A stretch of DNA of 64,000 bases from CANDYO01 sp964356785 (GTDB taxonomy: Bacteria; Pseudomonadota; Alphaproteobacteria; Rickettsiales; CANDYO01), in the NCBI GenBank assembly GCA_964356785.1, contig CAYHIS010000001.1, positions 252,765 to 316,764 of the forward strand, given 5' to 3'. The notes below the pieces were generated by a model, which was given only the letters and a program-made list of their open reading frames with translations, did no database searches and was not told the DNA's origin. Shown here in pieces: positions 53,420 to 61,184 of this stretch (within the stretch, counting starts at the first letter, position 1; every line of letters begins with the position of its first letter). The position numbers and the translations under genes are program-made.

Positions 53420-53914
53420 ATGGGTAAAAAACTAATTGATTATAGTATACTTGTTGATGATGCTATGCATTTTATTGTAAAAAAATCCTTACAGATTTTT
53501 GCAGAAAACAGTTTCCATGGAGATCATCATTTTTTTATTTCTTTTATTACAAAATATCCGGGTGTAGTAATTTCTGAGAAGCTTCACAATAAATATCCTT
53601 ATGAAATGACTATAGTGCTTCAACATCAATTCGAAGATCTTATCGTGCGCGAAGATAGTTTTAGTGTGTCTTTAAGCTTTGATAATCAAAAAGAAAAAAT
53701 TATTATACCTTTTGCTTCTCTTACTGCATTTGCTGATCCAAGTGTAAAGTTTGGCTTACAGTTTCGTCATATTGAAGAGAATCAAACGGACGCGCCTATC
53801 AAATTGGAAAAGAAAGCTAAAACCAAAATATCTTCAAAAACTTCAAAGCCTGCTGCAGAATCAAAAAATAGTAATGTAATCTCTTTGGATTTTACAAATA
53901 AAAAGCGTCTATAG
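53420..53914 (+). CDS. sspB: ClpXP adaptor SspB, alphaproteobacterial type
   Basis: SspB delivers ssrA-tagged proteins to ClpXP. The 164 residues contain the SspB core (HHFFISFITKYPGVVISEKL, YPYEMTIVLQHQFEDLIV, IIIPFASLTAFADPSVKFGLQF). A long charged linker with Lys-rich segments follows, ending VISLDFTNKKRL, which fits the ClpX-binding tail. It stands directly after ssrA, so the tag and its adaptor are neighbours. The stop is followed by GTGAGAATTGGTAT. Confidence 0.93.
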   Translation: MGKKLIDYSILVDDAMHFIVKKSLQIFAENSFHGDHHFFISFITKYPGVVISEKLHNKYPYEMTIVLQHQFEDLIVREDSFSVSLSFDNQKEKIIIPFASLTAFADPSVKFGLQFRHIEENQTDAPIKLEKKAKTKISSKTSKPAAESKNSNVISLDFTNKKRL

Positions 53915-53916
53915 GT

Positions 53917-53930
53917 GAGAATTGGTATCG
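53917..53930 (+). repeat. GAGAATTGGTAT motif after the sspB stop
   Basis: GAGAATTGGTATCG starts two bases after the TAG stop of sspB, in the same direction as the gene. It is one of the recurring 3'-end copies. Confidence 0.45.
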
Positions 53931-53945
53931 TTTATGAAGACTTCC

Positions 53946-55691
53946 CTAGTGGAGGTTCTCTATCAGGGATTTTCTTATTGACTCTAGAAGAGTTTCTCGA
54001 TCATAAGGTTTTTTTATAAAAGAGGAAATTCCTAGCTTCAATGCATTATCAATTAGATTTTGATCACTAGCTCCACTTTGTATTATCACTGGTATATTCT
54101 TTAATTTTGAATCTTTTTTTATTTCTTTAAGAATTGCTAGGCCATCTAAGTCCGGCATCATTAAATCAAGTAAAATAACATCAATTGGAGAATAAGTTTT
54201 TAAATAGGAAAGCCCAGCGACTCCTCCTAATTTAGTAACCAAACTATAATTTGTTCCAGAAAGAAGAATCTCAGCGCCTGTAAGACATGCTTGATCATCA
54301 TCAATTATCAAAATATTAGCTGTATTAATAGAAATATTCTTGTTTAAATCTTCGGATACTTGAGATTTATAAATAGGAATAGTGAAGGTAAATTTCGCCC
54401 CAGCTTTAGAATTATTCTCAGCCCAAACTTTACCATTATGAAGTTCTATAATTTTCTTTACAATTCCAAGCCCTAATCCGGTGCCTCCTCCAATAGCTTT
54501 TGTTCTTGAGCTTTGTACAAAAGGCTCAAATATTGTAAGTAGTTCACCATTTGGAATACCAATTCCTGTATCTGATATAGAGAAGTGTAAATGCTCGTAA
54601 TCTTTTACTAGACTTGCATCAATAGTGCCGTTATTAGGGGTAAATTTAATAGCATTAAAAAACAAATTTCTTAAAACTTTTCCCATTTCCTCTTCATCTG
54701 CTAATGCAATACAATCAGGTTTAGGAATATAGTTAATTTTGATATTTTTATTAGTTAAATATAATATATTGCATTCTTCTATAATATTTTCCACAAGCTC
54801 ATTAAGGTCTATTTCTTTTAAATTCACTTGCATCTTATCAGCTATAAATTTAGACATATCTAAAATACTGTTGATTAAATTTTCCAGTCTTTTTGCATTC
54901 TCAGCAATATGTTGTATATATTTATATTTCTTCTTTTCATCCAGCTCATCCCAGAAATCTACTAAACCTTCAGATATAGCAGTAAACCCATGTACCGGCG
55001 TTCTAATTTCATGACTAATATTATTAAAAAACTCTGTTTTATAAGCCAGAGCTTGCTTTAATTCTGCCGTTCTATCATGCACCTTTTTTTCAAGATCGTT
55101 ATTTAATTTTGTAATTTTTTGGTTATACCAATCTTTTTCTAACTCTATCATTTTTCTTTTTTTAGAGAATATAAAAAAATAAATAATAGGTATAGTATAC
55201 GAGCTAAATATACTAATTAGACTTGAACTAAGAACTATCTTATCTGCAGCAATAATAGCTAACAAAATACCTAGAACAGATAGAATTATAAATGAAGCCC
55301 AATCTACAAAGAGAGAAAGTAAAACAAACCCAGCTAAGCCATTTAAATGCCAAATACTTGAGCTTTGGTTATTAAGCAACATAAAAGTGAAAAAATAAGG
55401 AAAGCTAAGCAGGAGTGTAAAATAATAAAATACAGGGGTTAGCAATTCTAGTTTCTTAGGCCAATATCTATACAGTATCAGCAACAAACCGCAGAAACTT
55501 ACAATTAGTCTAAGAGTAAGATTCTCATAGCCTTGAGGATTAGACACTAATCTATTAAAAAAATAAAAAACTAGGTATGCAATTATTAAGAAATATCCTA
55601 AAGTAGCAAAATGTACTTCTCCTTCTTTTGTGTTTTTGAGCATGGTTTGCCATATTTTGTTCTTAAGAGCATCAATAGTCATTAATATCAC
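53946..55691 (-). CDS. Hybrid sensor histidine kinase with receiver domain
   Basis: A 581-residue membrane sensor kinase. About six hydrophobic segments occupy residues 25-180. A short coiled coil leads to the H-box FFNNISHEIRTPVHGF. The ATPase domain has VLRNLFFNAIKFTPNNG, DTGIGIP and GGTGLGLGIVKKIIELHNG. A C-terminal receiver (ILIIDDDQ..., phospho-acceptor in VILLDLMMPDLDG) follows. There is no DNA-binding partner next to it. It overlaps the upstream methyltransferase gene by 20 bases. The signal is unknown. Confidence 0.9.
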   Translation of the reverse strand: MILMTIDALKNKIWQTMLKNTKEGEVHFATLGYFLIIAYLVFYFFNRLVSNPQGYENLTLRLIVSFCGLLLILYRYWPKKLELLTPVFYYFTLLLSFPYFFTFMLLNNQSSSIWHLNGLAGFVLLSLFVDWASFIILSVLGILLAIIAADKIVLSSSLISIFSSYTIPIIYFFIFSKKRKMIELEKDWYNQKITKLNNDLEKKVHDRTAELKQALAYKTEFFNNISHEIRTPVHGFTAISEGLVDFWDELDEKKKYKYIQHIAENAKRLENLINSILDMSKFIADKMQVNLKEIDLNELVENIIEECNILYLTNKNIKINYIPKPDCIALADEEEMGKVLRNLFFNAIKFTPNNGTIDASLVKDYEHLHFSISDTGIGIPNGELLTIFEPFVQSSRTKAIGGGTGLGLGIVKKIIELHNGKVWAENNSKAGAKFTFTIPIYKSQVSEDLNKNISINTANILIIDDDQACLTGAEILLSGTNYSLVTKLGGVAGLSYLKTYSPIDVILLDLMMPDLDGLAILKEIKKDSKLKNIPVIIQSGASDQNLIDNALKLGISSFIKKPYDRETLLESIRKSLIENLH

Positions 55692-56676
55692 CTATTACCA
55701 TTATGTTCTGAACCATACTTAATTGACATAAATCATTTGGACAAAAATTACTACCTAGGTATTCTGTAAGCTCTTTATTAGTAGCTATTACTCCAGCATC
55801 ATTCAGAGCTATTCCTGCTATATGCTTCATTGCAGCGATTGATCCACCGTCTAAAAATTCATCAATTCTATATAAAGTAACTTTATCAAAATTCTGTGGA
55901 ACCTCATTTTGAAGAAACCCGCATTTATCATCTTTAGACCCAAAGTGCTTCTGCAATTCTTTTCTATCACCTTCATCATTAAAAGCTATAACTATAGCCC
56001 CGTTTTTAGTTAGTTGGTTATATAATCTTTTTAATAAAGGTAAAAGCTCATCTTTTTCAAGATAGTATATAACATGGGATAAAAGTATCAAATCATATTT
56101 AATGCCATAAATATTTAGACTAGTATCTTCTATATGTCCCAAAATTTTATGTATAGGTCTATCTAATAATTGCTCTGGTAATTGATTTAAGATATCAAAG
56201 CTATTGTCTACCACAGTAATATTATTAAAATATTTTCCAAGCTCCATAGTAAAACTGCCACTTCCTATGCCAATATCAAGAAAATTCTGAAAAAATATCT
56301 TTTCCGATTTGCTATAAAATAATTTTGTAAAAGCCGATGATATTATATTTTGTATAGTATCAGTAAAAAAATTGAGATCCTTTGTTTCAGCGGCAGAGTT
56401 AGCGGCCGCTATCCTTGGTAATATTCCACGAACAAACACCTCATATTTATGTTCAGTATCAAGAGTTGACATCATTAAAAGCTTTAGAGCCTCTAAATAT
56501 TTTGCTTTACTTTCAAAAATTCCATAAACTTCTGAATCAGGAATTTCATCGGCCTTTGCACTGACGCTCGACATCCTGCTTTCAGCTTTAGGATAACGAA
56601 TTCTAAGATAATCCGCGCCAACCTTTATAACCCTATGATCACTAGTTGTATCTGCTATGCCTCTTATCAATCCCAT
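55672..56676 (-). CDS. SAM-dependent methyltransferase, unknown target
   Basis: The 334-residue protein has a class I methyltransferase domain in the middle (motif I FLDIGIGSGSFTMELGKYF near residue 151; adenosine strand ITVVDNSFDILNQL; YDLILLSHVIYYLEKDELLPLL). An N-terminal section of about 110 residues and the C-terminal 60 residues are not recognised. It overlaps the hybrid kinase by 20 bases, so the two are co-translated, recalling chemotaxis-like pairs of methyltransferase and kinase, though it does not look like CheR. Role unknown. Confidence 0.78.
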   Translation of the reverse strand: MGLIRGIADTTSDHRVIKVGADYLRIRYPKAESRMSSVSAKADEIPDSEVYGIFESKAKYLEALKLLMMSTLDTEHKYEVFVRGILPRIAAANSAAETKDLNFFTDTIQNIISSAFTKLFYSKSEKIFFQNFLDIGIGSGSFTMELGKYFNNITVVDNSFDILNQLPEQLLDRPIHKILGHIEDTSLNIYGIKYDLILLSHVIYYLEKDELLPLLKRLYNQLTKNGAIVIAFNDEGDRKELQKHFGSKDDKCGFLQNEVPQNFDKVTLYRIDEFLDGGSIAAMKHIAGIALNDAGVIATNKELTEYLGSNFCPNDLCQLSMVQNIMVIGDINDY

Positions 56677-56817
56677 AAGACAAAACTTACCATTTAATTA
56701 ATATTACGTGTTACTCATGGTAATATATTTATTAATAAATGTAAAGGAAATTCTAATTAACATCTTAACCTTCTATTATTAATCTTAGTTATAAAATTAT
56801 ACTTGCATCATGATCTA

Positions 56818-56846
56818 CATTAAGTTACAGTTAATGTAACTTAATG
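56818..56846. promoter_or_regulatory. Candidate operator of the AbiE operon
   Basis: CATTAAGTTAC (56818-56828) and GTAACTTAATG (56836-56846) are perfect 11-base inverted repeats, 16 bases before the antitoxin start. A TATAGT -10-like box follows at 56847. AbiEi antitoxins bind inverted repeats in their own promoter, so this is the expected place for self-repression. Confidence 0.6.
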
Positions 56847-56862
56847 TATAGTTATTACTATT

Positions 56863-57411
56863 ATGCAACCGATGAAATACTTAAATAATTGTCTTGAACA
56901 CCACGCTAATAGCGAGCATTACTTATTTATGCTACAAGACTTGCGAGCGCTTTTTCCTGACTTATCTAATGCAGCCTTTAAGACTCTGCTGAGTAGAACT
57001 ACGAATGCTGGGCGGTTGAAAAGAATATGCCGTGGATTATATTTTTATAACAAGGCCATTCCTTCAAATGGATTGCTGTTATTTCATGCTGCTTCGCTCC
57101 TTCGGGCTAATGAATTTAATTATATCAGTCTTGAAACAGTTTTAAGTGACATTGGAATTATTTCTCAAATTCCATTCAATTGGATTTCCGTTATGTCGTC
57201 TGGTCGAAGCAATATAATTTCATGTGGTGAATTTGGTACAATAGAATTTATTCATACTAAGCAAAAACCAGCTGACATCATGGAGCAACTTATCTATGAC
57301 TCAGATTGTAGATTATGGCGTGCGAATGCAGCTCTAGCATTAAGAGATATGAAAATAACACATCGAAATTGTGATTTAATAGATTGGGAGATAGTCAATG
57401 AATTTATTTGA
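56863..57411 (+). CDS. AbiEi-family antitoxin
   Basis: The 182-residue protein belongs to the type IV AbiEi antitoxins: a winged-helix N-terminus (YLFMLQDLRALFPDLSNAAFKTLLSRTTNAGRLKRICRGLYFY) and a C-terminal region (YISLETVLSDIGIISQIP, GTIEFIHTKQ, ANAALALRDM). It neutralises the nucleotidyltransferase encoded by the next gene without direct binding in studied systems, and represses the operon. The two genes overlap by 14 bases. Confidence 0.88.
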   Translation: MQPMKYLNNCLEHHANSEHYLFMLQDLRALFPDLSNAAFKTLLSRTTNAGRLKRICRGLYFYNKAIPSNGLLLFHAASLLRANEFNYISLETVLSDIGIISQIPFNWISVMSSGRSNIISCGEFGTIEFIHTKQKPADIMEQLIYDSDCRLWRANAALALRDMKITHRNCDLIDWEIVNEFI

Positions 57412-58261
57412 TAAATTAGTTACAGAGGCTTTAAAGAGTCAGCCAGATTTATCCCCTTTAAGAGTGGTTGTTGAAAAAGAATTATTGCACCATGATATAC
57501 TTAAGGCGTTAAGCAATAATAATTTACTAAGAAATCTTACCTTTATAGGAGGAACATGCTTGCGATGCTGCTATGGTGGAGTAAGGCTAAGTGAAGATCT
57601 GGATTTTACCGGTGGTGCTGATTTTACTCGAGATAGTTTATCCACAATGGGACAAGCCTTGATTAAAAACCTTAATCACAAATATGGCTTACAAGTCAAA
57701 GTAACTGAACCTATAAAAGATAAACAAAATGTTGATACATGGAAAATAAGAATAGAAACTAGGCCTGAACAAAAGCATCTTCCAGCTCAACGGATAAATA
57801 TAGATATTTGCGCTATTAACTCTTATGAGAAGCTGCCAATGATGCTATTGAATCCATATGGAGTTGATATGGGCACCAGCGGATTAATTATACAAGCGCA
57901 AAGTCGTGAAGAAATTTATGTAGATAAATTACTTGCATTTGCGCTTAGGTCAAATCGTTTAAAATATCGTGATTTATGGGATATATCTTGGCTCCATGGA
58001 CAAGGATTAAAACCAAGATTTGAATTGATACCGGCTAAGCTTCGAGATCGAAATATTAATATAGAGTCTTTCTTGAAGTTATTTGATGAACGGACAAAGT
58101 TATTAAAAGAAAATAACAAGATGGCATTAGAGTTTAAGCAAGAAATTCAACGTTTTTTACCAATTAATCAAATAAACAAAACTTTAGAGCAAGATAATTT
58201 ATGGTCTTTTATTGCTTATTTAATAGAAGACTTAGGTAATCAGATTCATAAAATATGTTAA
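57398..58261 (+). CDS. AbiEii-family nucleotidyltransferase toxin
   Basis: The 287 residues show the DNA-polymerase-beta-like fold of AbiEii/AbiGii toxins: the GG(T/S) motif and metal aspartates in FIGGTCLRCCYGGVRLSEDLDF (near residue 50-70), a third acidic site in INIDICAI, and REEIYVDKLLAFALRSNRLKYRDLWDISWL. Known members modify tRNA acceptor ends and stop growth, some giving phage defence. It is intact and pairs with the antitoxin upstream. Confidence 0.9.
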   Translation: MNLFDKLVTEALKSQPDLSPLRVVVEKELLHHDILKALSNNNLLRNLTFIGGTCLRCCYGGVRLSEDLDFTGGADFTRDSLSTMGQALIKNLNHKYGLQVKVTEPIKDKQNVDTWKIRIETRPEQKHLPAQRINIDICAINSYEKLPMMLLNPYGVDMGTSGLIIQAQSREEIYVDKLLAFALRSNRLKYRDLWDISWLHGQGLKPRFELIPAKLRDRNINIESFLKLFDERTKLLKENNKMALEFKQEIQRFLPINQINKTLEQDNLWSFIAYLIEDLGNQIHKIC

Positions 58262-58348
58262 ATAGGGTAATTTAGTATTGTATTAATTACTACATTGCCT
58301 TGAACACATTATTAATATAGAATAATACAAGAATATACGCAAATTTTT

Positions 58349-59626
58349 ATGATAAAAAAATTCATTCCCTCTTCATTATTTATTAGGTTTCTGTTGATAA
58401 TTGTTTTGCCAACAATTTTTACTCAGCTTATTGCCACTTATATATTTTATAATCGTCATTGGTATAGCGTAAGTAGGAATATGGCTCATTCTCTTAGCAA
58501 CGATATACAAGTTGTTTATGAATTACAAAAAACTATGAATCTAGTAGATTTAAATAAAATAAGTAATAATTTAAGCCTTAAAGTTGATGTTTCAAAACCA
58601 ATTAAAAATAAAAAGATCATAGACTCATATCCTGCAGAAACAGAGCATTTATATAACTTACTGAAACAATATTTTACATCTCCTATTAAAATAACTTTTA
58701 TAGAAAATAATGATTCTATAAAAATAGATATATTTCAAAAAAATAATATAATAACTTTTATTACTCACGCCAAAAGAATAGACAATCCCACAACTTATAT
58801 TTTTATTTTATGGATGTCTGGAACCAGCTTAATCTTCTTACTTTTATCAATAATATTTACACGTAATCAAATAAGGCCAATAATAAAACTCGCAAGAGCT
58901 GTTGATAAATTTGGTAAAGGTCAGAAAATGAATTTAAGACCAGCGGGGGCATATGAAGTTAGAAAGGCCTCTTTAGCTTTCTTAAAAATGAAAGAAAGAA
59001 TCGAAAGACAAATTAGCCATAGAACTGAAATGCTAGCTGGCATATCTCATGATTTAAGAACCCCGCTAACAAGAATGAAGCTGCAAGTAGAAATGAGCAA
59101 GGATTCTGAACTAAAGCAGATCAAAGAAGATATAAAAGATATGGAATATATGGTAAATTCATATCTTGATTTTGCAAGGGGTGATGCAAAAGAGACTGCG
59201 AATATAATCAACTTTAATAGATTCTTACATCAAATATTAATCCCCTACTCGCAAAAGGATCTAATAATTCAAAACATAGCACGTGTAAAAATTCCTTTAA
59301 AACAAGATGCTACAAAAAGATGCTTTCAAAATATACTTGATAATGCGTTTAAATATGGAAACAAAGTTATTATAAATAGTTTTACTAAAAATGATGAACT
59401 TTATATAGAAATTCATGATAATGGCTCTGGTATTCCTTTTGAAAAAAGAGAAGATGTTTTTAAGCCGTTTTTCCGCTTAGATGAATCTAGAAATAAAGAT
59501 ACTGGCGGCGTCGGTCTGGGGCTTGCCATAACTAAAGATATTATTAGCAATCATGGTGGAGAGATTTCACTTGAATCCAGCCCTATACTAAAAGGCTTGC
59601 TTGTTGTTATAAAGCTTCCATTATAG
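58349..59626 (+). CDS. EnvZ-like sensor histidine kinase
   Basis: A 425-residue inner-membrane kinase with membrane segments near residues 12-33 and 149-171, a periplasmic loop of about 115 residues, a HAMP domain (RNQIRPIIKLARAVDKFGKG), the H-box MLAGISHDLRTPLTRMK, and an ATPase domain (CFQNILDNAFKYGNK, DNGSGIP, GGVGLGLAITKDI). The arrangement is that of EnvZ. The partner response regulator is not adjacent. It is seven bases before ygfZ. Confidence 0.9.
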   Translation: MIKKFIPSSLFIRFLLIIVLPTIFTQLIATYIFYNRHWYSVSRNMAHSLSNDIQVVYELQKTMNLVDLNKISNNLSLKVDVSKPIKNKKIIDSYPAETEHLYNLLKQYFTSPIKITFIENNDSIKIDIFQKNNIITFITHAKRIDNPTTYIFILWMSGTSLIFLLLSIIFTRNQIRPIIKLARAVDKFGKGQKMNLRPAGAYEVRKASLAFLKMKERIERQISHRTEMLAGISHDLRTPLTRMKLQVEMSKDSELKQIKEDIKDMEYMVNSYLDFARGDAKETANIINFNRFLHQILIPYSQKDLIIQNIARVKIPLKQDATKRCFQNILDNAFKYGNKVIINSFTKNDELYIEIHDNGSGIPFEKREDVFKPFFRLDESRNKDTGGVGLGLAITKDIISNHGGEISLESSPILKGLLVVIKLPL

Positions 59627-59632
59627 GTTTTT

Positions 59633-60556
59633 ATGTATAGTATTTTAGAAGATAGAGTTATTATAGAATTAAGCGGAGAAGATAGGTTAAAATTTCTCCA
59701 AGGCTTAATTACGAATGATATATATAAACTTAACCAAACAAACTCTATATATGCCTTTATATTAACTCCGCAAGGAAAATATTCCACAGATTTATTTATA
59801 AAAAATCATGGTAATAATTCATTTTTAATAGATTTGCCGATTGCAAGAAAAGATTCTGTACTAAGTAAATTAAGAATGTATAAATTAAGAAGTAATGTAG
59901 ATATAAAGGAATGTCCTGAGCATAGGGTATTGGCTTTGACTCGTCATGTTGAGGCGATAGCCGAAACATCCAGAAACTATTTGGATCCTTCGGTTAAACC
60001 TCAGGATGACGAAGACAGGCGTCATGTTGAGGCGATAGCCGAAACATCCAGAATGAATAATGATAATTTCTTCCCAGACCCAAGATCGAATTCCTTAGGA
60101 AGACGAGGATTTATTCATCAAGATGAACTAGCTAAAATAACAAAAGACTTGGTAAATAATCAACAGGCGTACGACTTAAATAGAATCGAGCATTTTATTC
60201 CAGAAGGAGAAAAAGATTTAATTGCTGAAAAATCTTTTATATTAGAATATGGATTTGATAATTTGAATGCAATAGATTATAAAAAAGGTTGTTATGTTGG
60301 GCAAGAATTAATAGCACGTACACATTATTCTGGAGAAATTAGAAAAGAAATAGTGCAAATTACTTCTGACAAAGATTTACCAGAACTTGGAACAATTATT
60401 TATATTGATAATAAAAAATTGGGAATTATTTGTTCAAGCGTTGGAAATAAGGGGTTAGCCTTAATAAGGCAAGAATATGCAGGAATGCTTGACTCAAAAG
60501 TCATAATAACAGAAAATAACCAAATACTTAAAATTAAATCGAAAAGGAATATATGA
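59633..60556 (+). CDS. ygfZ: YgfZ/GcvT-like folate-binding protein with in-frame repeat insert
   Basis: YgfZ helps maturation and repair of iron-sulfur enzymes with tetrahydrofolate. Seen: GEDRLKFLQGLITNDI near residue 15, FILTPQGKYSTDLFI, and the family signature KGCYVGQELIARTHYSGEIRK. Residues about 103-141 are not from the family. They read RHVEAIAETSR, a short linker containing DPSVKPQDD, and RHVEAIAETSR again, encoded by a palindromic DNA repeat. The frame is kept, and the family resumes at FFPDPRSNSLGRRGF. The gene overlaps cpoB by four bases. Confidence 0.9.
   Translation: MYSILEDRVIIELSGEDRLKFLQGLITNDIYKLNQTNSIYAFILTPQGKYSTDLFIKNHGNNSFLIDLPIARKDSVLSKLRMYKLRSNVDIKECPEHRVLALTRHVEAIAETSRNYLDPSVKPQDDEDRRHVEAIAETSRMNNDNFFPDPRSNSLGRRGFIHQDELAKITKDLVNNQQAYDLNRIEHFIPEGEKDLIAEKSFILEYGFDNLNAIDYKKGCYVGQELIARTHYSGEIRKEIVQITSDKDLPELGTIIYIDNKKLGIICSSVGNKGLALIRQEYAGMLDSKVIITENNQILKIKSKRNI
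59938..60055. repeat. Palindromic element inserted in frame in ygfZ
   Basis: Two identical 34-base direct copies (59942-59975 and 60020-60053; CGTCATGTTGAGGCGATAGC...) flank an inverted arm GGATCCTTCGGTTAAACCTC then AGGATGACG. The copies are 78 bases apart, a multiple of three. The same building blocks lie between genes at 28077, 47834 and 48974. Confidence 0.88.
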
Positions 60557-61173
60557 AAAAAACTATCTTATTAATTTTATTATTTGCATTTTCATGCTAT
60601 GCAGAAACAAATGATGATACAATTTATCAATTAGAGCAAAGGATTAATGAGCTAACCGATCAAATTGAAAAAATAAATCATAAATATAATCTTTTACTTA
60701 AGAAATATGACTCTTTAGCTGCAGATATAGAGTTCAGATTTAAAGAGCTAGATGGGAAAAAAACAGTTTCAAAACCAAAAGATCAAAATTCAATAAAAGC
60801 AGAATTTGATAAAGCATTTAAAAACTTGAAAGATCAACAATATGAAGCTGCAGAAGAAAGTTTTGCAGAATTTATTAAATCATATCCAAATAATGAACTT
60901 ACTGGTGGCGCATATTATTGGCTTGGAGAAACTTATTCTTTAAGAAAGAGATATGATAAAGCAGCTACAAGCTTTATTCATTCTTTTAGCAAATTTCCTA
61001 GAGGAAACAAGGCAGATTTAAGTATATTAAAAGCTGCATCTAGCTTAAACAAATTAAACAAGAAAAAAGAAGCTTGTTTAATAATTTCAAAATTAAAAGC
61101 AAAAAGCGCATCTCTCAATCCCACAACTGGAAATCTCTATAAAAAAGAGATGAAAGAGATTGGTTGCAAATAA
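60553..61173 (+). CDS. cpoB: Cell division coordinator CpoB (YbgF)
   Basis: CpoB is a periplasmic protein that links outer-membrane constriction by Tol-Pal with septal wall synthesis. The 206 residues have a signal peptide (MKKTILLILLFAFSCYA), a coiled coil at about 25-70 (QLEQRINELTDQIEKINHKY), and a TPR domain from about residue 95 (AFKNLKDQQYEAAEESFAEF, GAYYWLGETYSLRKRYDKAA). The other tol-pal genes are not here. Confidence 0.9.
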   Translation: MKKTILLILLFAFSCYAETNDDTIYQLEQRINELTDQIEKINHKYNLLLKKYDSLAADIEFRFKELDGKKTVSKPKDQNSIKAEFDKAFKNLKDQQYEAAEESFAEFIKSYPNNELTGGAYYWLGETYSLRKRYDKAATSFIHSFSKFPRGNKADLSILKAASSLNKLNKKKEACLIISKLKAKSASLNPTTGNLYKKEMKEIGCK

Positions 61174-61184
61174 GGTTAAAAAAA

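Noticed and set aside
59942..60053. Two identical 34-base direct repeats that could suggest a CRISPR array
   Set aside because: Only two copies, the intervening part contains an inverted copy of the same element, and all lies in the ygfZ coding frame. No cas genes and no other regularly spaced repeats are seen in the window.
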